A DNA stretch of 14,807 nt from assembly GCA_964424985.1 (NCBI GenBank), contig CAYRKQ010000019.1, positions 1 through 14,807 of the forward strand, read 5' to 3'. Shown one piece after another: positions 12,660 through 14,807 of the stretch. The DNA comes from CAYRKQ01 sp964424985. Lineage in GTDB: Bacteria > Patescibacteriota > Saccharimonadia > Saccharimonadales > UBA7683. Position 1 is the first letter of the stretch, and each line of letters opens with the position of its first letter. A program made the translations under genes and the position numbers. The notes under the pieces are model-generated. The model had not been told where the DNA came from. It ran no database searches and saw only the letters and a list, made by a program, of their open reading frames with translations.

Positions 12660-13460
12660 TTAGTCCAGCAGCGATTTCATCCGCTTAGCAATAAACTTAG
12701 TGGCAAACACGGGGTTTACTCGGTATAAAAAGTTCATAAACGTAGAATCTTTACCGGTAAAAATTTGGGGCTTGTTCTTTTCGATTCCTTTTACAATAAT
12801 TTCAGCGGCTTTTTGGGGCGAGAGCATCTGGTACTTCTTTGCATTGGCGCCAGCTCCAGCAATTACAACGCCCGAATTTTTGCTGATGTTGGTATTAGTA
12901 GCTCCTGGAAACACCACCGAAACATGTACGTTGGTTGCCAGCAGCTCAGCATACAGCCCCTCGGTCATAAGCTTAACCGCTGCTTTTGAGGCACCGTAGA
13001 CGCTCTGGCCTGGCACTGGCAAAAAGCCACCCATGCTAGAGACATTTGCAATGTACGCCTCAGGCCGTTTGAGTAAATGGGGGAGAAAGGCTTTTGTTAG
13101 GTAGAGCGTGCCAAAAAAGTTAATGTTCATAACCCGTTCAATTGCTTCTTCATCAAGATCTTCGATCTTCACAAACGGTTGAATAATGCCCGCATTGTTA
13201 ATGATGCCATCAATCGCACCTTGTGCCTCTATAATCTGTTGCGGCAGCTGATTCACCGCCGCCCGATCGGTAATGTCAACAGTGTGAATCGTCAGGTTTT
13301 TGGCAAAGCTACCTGCTTGCGCCTTAAGCTGGTCAAGGAGCTCTGGCCGTACATCCACTGCCGCAACCTGAGCACCCCGCCTTAGCAGCACACCTACCAA
13401 TTCGCTGCCAATACCACCGCCAGCGCCCGTAACCAAAAAGACCTTATGAGCAAGCTTCAT
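12660..13460 (-). CDS. Short-chain dehydrogenase/reductase (classical SDR)
   Basis: This NAD(P)-dependent oxidoreductase has 266 residues with all classical SDR motifs: TGAGGGIG (11-18), NNAG (88-91), NVSSMGG with catalytic S142, YGASK (Y155, K159) and the PG motif VFPGATNTNIS. D36 after the second strand hints at NAD preference. The C-terminal extension (PQIFTGKDSTFMNFLYRVNPVFATKFIAKRMK) resembles SDRs with a membrane-associated tail acting on lipid or hydrophobic substrates; the substrate is unknown. I chose ATG 13460, 7 nt after a TATACT box; the frame to 13478 would include the promoter. It stands alone, divergent from the beta-helix gene. Confidence 0.9.
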   Translation of the reverse strand: MKLAHKVFLVTGAGGGIGSELVGVLLRRGAQVAAVDVRPELLDQLKAQAGSFAKNLTIHTVDITDRAAVNQLPQQIIEAQGAIDGIINNAGIIQPFVKIEDLDEEAIERVMNINFFGTLYLTKAFLPHLLKRPEAYIANVSSMGGFLPVPGQSVYGASKAAVKLMTEGLYAELLATNVHVSVVFPGATNTNISKNSGVVIAGAGANAKKYQMLSPQKAAEIIVKGIEKNKPQIFTGKDSTFMNFLYRVNPVFATKFIAKRMKSLLD

Positions 13461-13467
13461 ACCCTCA

Positions 13468-13473
13468 AGTATA
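13468..13473 (-). promoter_or_regulatory. -10 box (TATACT) of the dehydrogenase gene, leaderless type
   Basis: TATACT on the minus strand ends 7 nt before ATG 13460, the same spacing seen before the GMP gene and before GTG 8265 of the ligase gene. Confidence 0.5.
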
Positions 13474-13507
13474 CACAACCCAACTGAGCCGATCTTGACC
13501 TAAAGAT

Positions 13508-13534
13508 TTGCCAAAATCAGGGGGGGGGTACAAT
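13508..13534 (+). promoter_or_regulatory. Promoter with a nine-G spacer tract before the beta-helix gene
   Basis: TTGCCA (13508-13513, one off TTGACA) and TACAAT (13529-13534, one off TATAAT) are separated by only 15 nt, of which 9 are a G run (13520-13528). Two additional G would restore the optimal 17-nt spacing. Length change in such runs tunes promoters by slippage in other bacteria. Transcription would start near 13541, leaving a leader of about 108 nt, unlike the leaderless genes nearby. Confidence 0.5.
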
Positions 13535-13566
13535 TACAAGCATAAGCTGTACTCTGTTGGGGATAC

Positions 13567-13614
13567 ATGGCAGATACAGTCGTGCTACAAGGTGTAAACT
13601 CTTGCAGTAAGTAG
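13567..13614 (+). CDS. Possible 15-residue leader peptide upstream of the beta-helix gene
   Basis: ATG 13567 opens a frame of 15 codons (MADTVVLQGVNSCSK) ending in TAG at 13612-13614, with GGGG 4 nt upstream. It lies wholly inside the predicted leader of the beta-helix transcript, 34 nt before the next start. It could be a regulatory upstream ORF or a chance frame; nothing in the peptide (no run of one amino acid, no clear stall motif) favours a known mechanism. Confidence 0.2.
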   Translation: MADTVVLQGVNSCSK

Positions 13615-13635
13615 ATATACAAAAAAAGATAGGTG

Positions 13636-13643
13636 AGAAGGAG
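13636..13643 (+). promoter_or_regulatory. Shine-Dalgarno site (AGAAGGAG) of the beta-helix gene
   Basis: AGAAGGAG ends 5 nt before ATG 13649, the strongest ribosome site in the window. It fixes the start of a frame that stays open to the window end. Confidence 0.75.
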
Positions 13644-13648
13644 CGGTA

Positions 13649-14807
13649 ATGGTAAAGGTTAAAAACATAGCAAGTATAACTCGTAGCAGTAGCGTAGTGC
13701 TCTTATCACAAGAGCTCTTCTTCGTGCTCTTCGTGCTAGCGATCGTACTTATCTTCCAACCCACCCGAGCGGATGCAGCAACGTTTAACGTCGCGACTGG
13801 TTCGTCTAGCACCAACGATGGCGACTCTATCTGCCAGCTTGATGAGGCTATTTCCAATATTAACGATGGTGGGCGATACTACGAGGACTGCGTGGAAACT
13901 GGCGTTTATGGTACCGACGACACCATTAATCTGCCAGCCGGCACCATTACTATGAGCGGATCAGGGCTCGAAGAGCTTTACCAGTCAGCCAAGATAATCG
14001 GCGACCCCAGCGGCACGTCAGTCATCAGTGACCGAGGTTTAGAATTGAGTGGAAGCGGTGTGGCATTTACATTACAGAATTTCACTATGACAGGTAAGGG
14101 TATCGGAGCGGAGGGACTCCTCGATCAGCTAACAATTGATAGAGTAGAAGTAGACCTTCAGGATAATAATGGTATTGCCCTGAATGTCGAGGGCTTCCAT
14201 AATCTCGAAGTACGAGATAGCTATTTTCATAATGCGGGGGGCACGAGTAGTGATTCTGGTGTGGGTCTAATGATATTTAGCGCACCCAACTACTGGGAGG
14301 ATGGTGCCACCACCGTGAATATCGAGCGGACGACCATTAGCCACGTGGTAGGCCCTGCTATTTTAATGCAGCACATGGCTGGTTCAGGTTATTATGGTGA
14401 TTTTGGTCTGGGCTCGAATGTATTGAACGCCACTATTAAAAATACGACTATCACGGACATTGTTGGTATTGGTGTTGGTTCAGGTCAAGAGATAATTACC
14501 TCTGGTGCAGGTGTTCTAGCCATGGCTGCTACCGGTACTGTTAACTACACGACTATCAATAATACATATAGCAACATTTCAAATTCGGATGTCGGTGGGT
14601 ATAGCGCTGGTGCGATCAGGGAAGTTGGTTTGGGAGATGGTCATATTCATCACACCGCCCAAAACGACCTGTACGCCGTGGGAAATGGCAGCGGTTCGGT
14701 CAACTACCAAAGAGAGATTTTCCAGGATGAGGAATTCAGTGGCACCCCCACCTTCACCGCCACCTCCCTCGGTGGCAACCTCTCAAGCGATGGTAGTCTC
14801 AGCGCGT
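13649..14807 (+). CDS. Secreted beta-helix surface protein with CSLREA-like N-terminus (3' end missing)
   Basis: The frame is open for 386 codons to the window edge. Residues 1-43 form a long signal peptide: basic start, hydrophobic core LFFVLFVLAIVLIF (23-36), then PTRADA before a likely cut at about 43/44. The mature protein starts ATFNVATGSSSTNDGDSICQLDEAIS, which follows the CSLREA-domain pattern (T-F-V...D...C-S-L-R-E-A-I) with CQLDEAI instead of the canonical motif, plus a second Cys in YEDCVE. After it, many short N/T/G-rich strands such as IERTTISHV, IKNTTITDI and VNYTTINNT suggest a right-handed parallel beta-helix. The text ends in GGNLSSDGS, as seen near the end of a repeat module in such proteins. 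It is probably exported and cell-surface located; anchor and full length lie beyond the window. It may bind or modify glycans, or mediate contact with a host cell; this is inference. Confidence 0.82.
   Translation, partial: MVKVKNIASITRSSSVVLLSQELFFVLFVLAIVLIFQPTRADAATFNVATGSSSTNDGDSICQLDEAISNINDGGRYYEDCVETGVYGTDDTINLPAGTITMSGSGLEELYQSAKIIGDPSGTSVISDRGLELSGSGVAFTLQNFTMTGKGIGAEGLLDQLTIDRVEVDLQDNNGIALNVEGFHNLEVRDSYFHNAGGTSSDSGVGLMIFSAPNYWEDGATTVNIERTTISHVVGPAILMQHMAGSGYYGDFGLGSNVLNATIKNTTITDIVGIGVGSGQEIITSGAGVLAMAATGTVNYTTINNTYSNISNSDVGGYSAGAIREVGLGDGHIHHTAQNDLYAVGNGSGSVNYQREIFQDEEFSGTPTFTATSLGGNLSSDGSLSA

Noticed and set aside
13495..13500. TTGACC as -35 box for the beta-helix promoter
   Set aside because: It would give a 28-nt spacer to TACAAT; TTGCCA at 13508 gives 15 nt and is more plausible.

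Overview
The window looks like part of a small-genome candidate-phyla bacterium, most likely Candidatus Saccharibacteria or another Patescibacteria lineage; this is an inference from gene content, dense packing and promoter style, not from a marker gene. TGA ends many genes here, so the UGA-recoded Absconditabacteria/Gracilibacteria are unlikely. Nearly all genes serve a cell-surface polysaccharide and its nucleotide sugars.

Layout. (1) 2-715 (-): a Ugd-like UDP-glucose dehydrogenase that loses its match about 49 bp from the window edge. (2) 781-4468 (+): a tight operon of a GT-C/DUF2142-like membrane protein, GDP-mannose pyrophosphorylase, a eukaryotic-type HAD phosphomannomutase and a HIT-family protein. 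(3) 8170-4616 (-): an operon of a polyprenyl-phosphate sugar-1-phosphate transferase, a four-helix-bundle protein (23S rRNA intervening-sequence protein family, IVP), a GT4 glycosyltransferase and a Nudix hydrolase. (4) 8256-9647 (+): an O-antigen ligase/polymerase whose end overlaps galE tail-to-tail. (5) 11498-9583 (-): galU-galE. (6) 11532-12418 (+): a GtrA-family protein translationally coupled to a protease-less LexA-like DNA-binding protein. (7) 12419-12659: a geneless convergent spacer with a nested palindrome. (8) 13460-12660 (-): a short-chain dehydrogenase. (9) 13649-14807 (+): the start of a secreted beta-helix protein with a CSLREA-like N-terminus, running off the window.

Together the genes supply GDP-mannose (PMM plus GMP), UDP-glucose (GalU), UDP-galactose (GalE) and perhaps UDP-glucuronate (Ugd). 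They also prime a lipid carrier, add sugars (GT4, GT-C, GtrA-assisted) and polymerise or ligate the product (O-antigen ligase).

The most unusual layer is repetitive DNA. In 6.3-9.0 kb there are several arrays with a strict 7-bp period. Two form an inverted pair around the IVP gene, one sits against the -10 box of the ligase gene, and two adjacent ones lie inside the ligase ORF, where any single-unit change shifts the frame. A run of nine G lies in the promoter spacer of the beta-helix gene. These suggest that surface polysaccharide and a surface protein could be phase variable. Most transcription-unit starts carry a TATAAT-like box 7-13 nt before the start codon, implying leaderless mRNAs, while internal genes use Shine-Dalgarno sites or ATGA overlaps.
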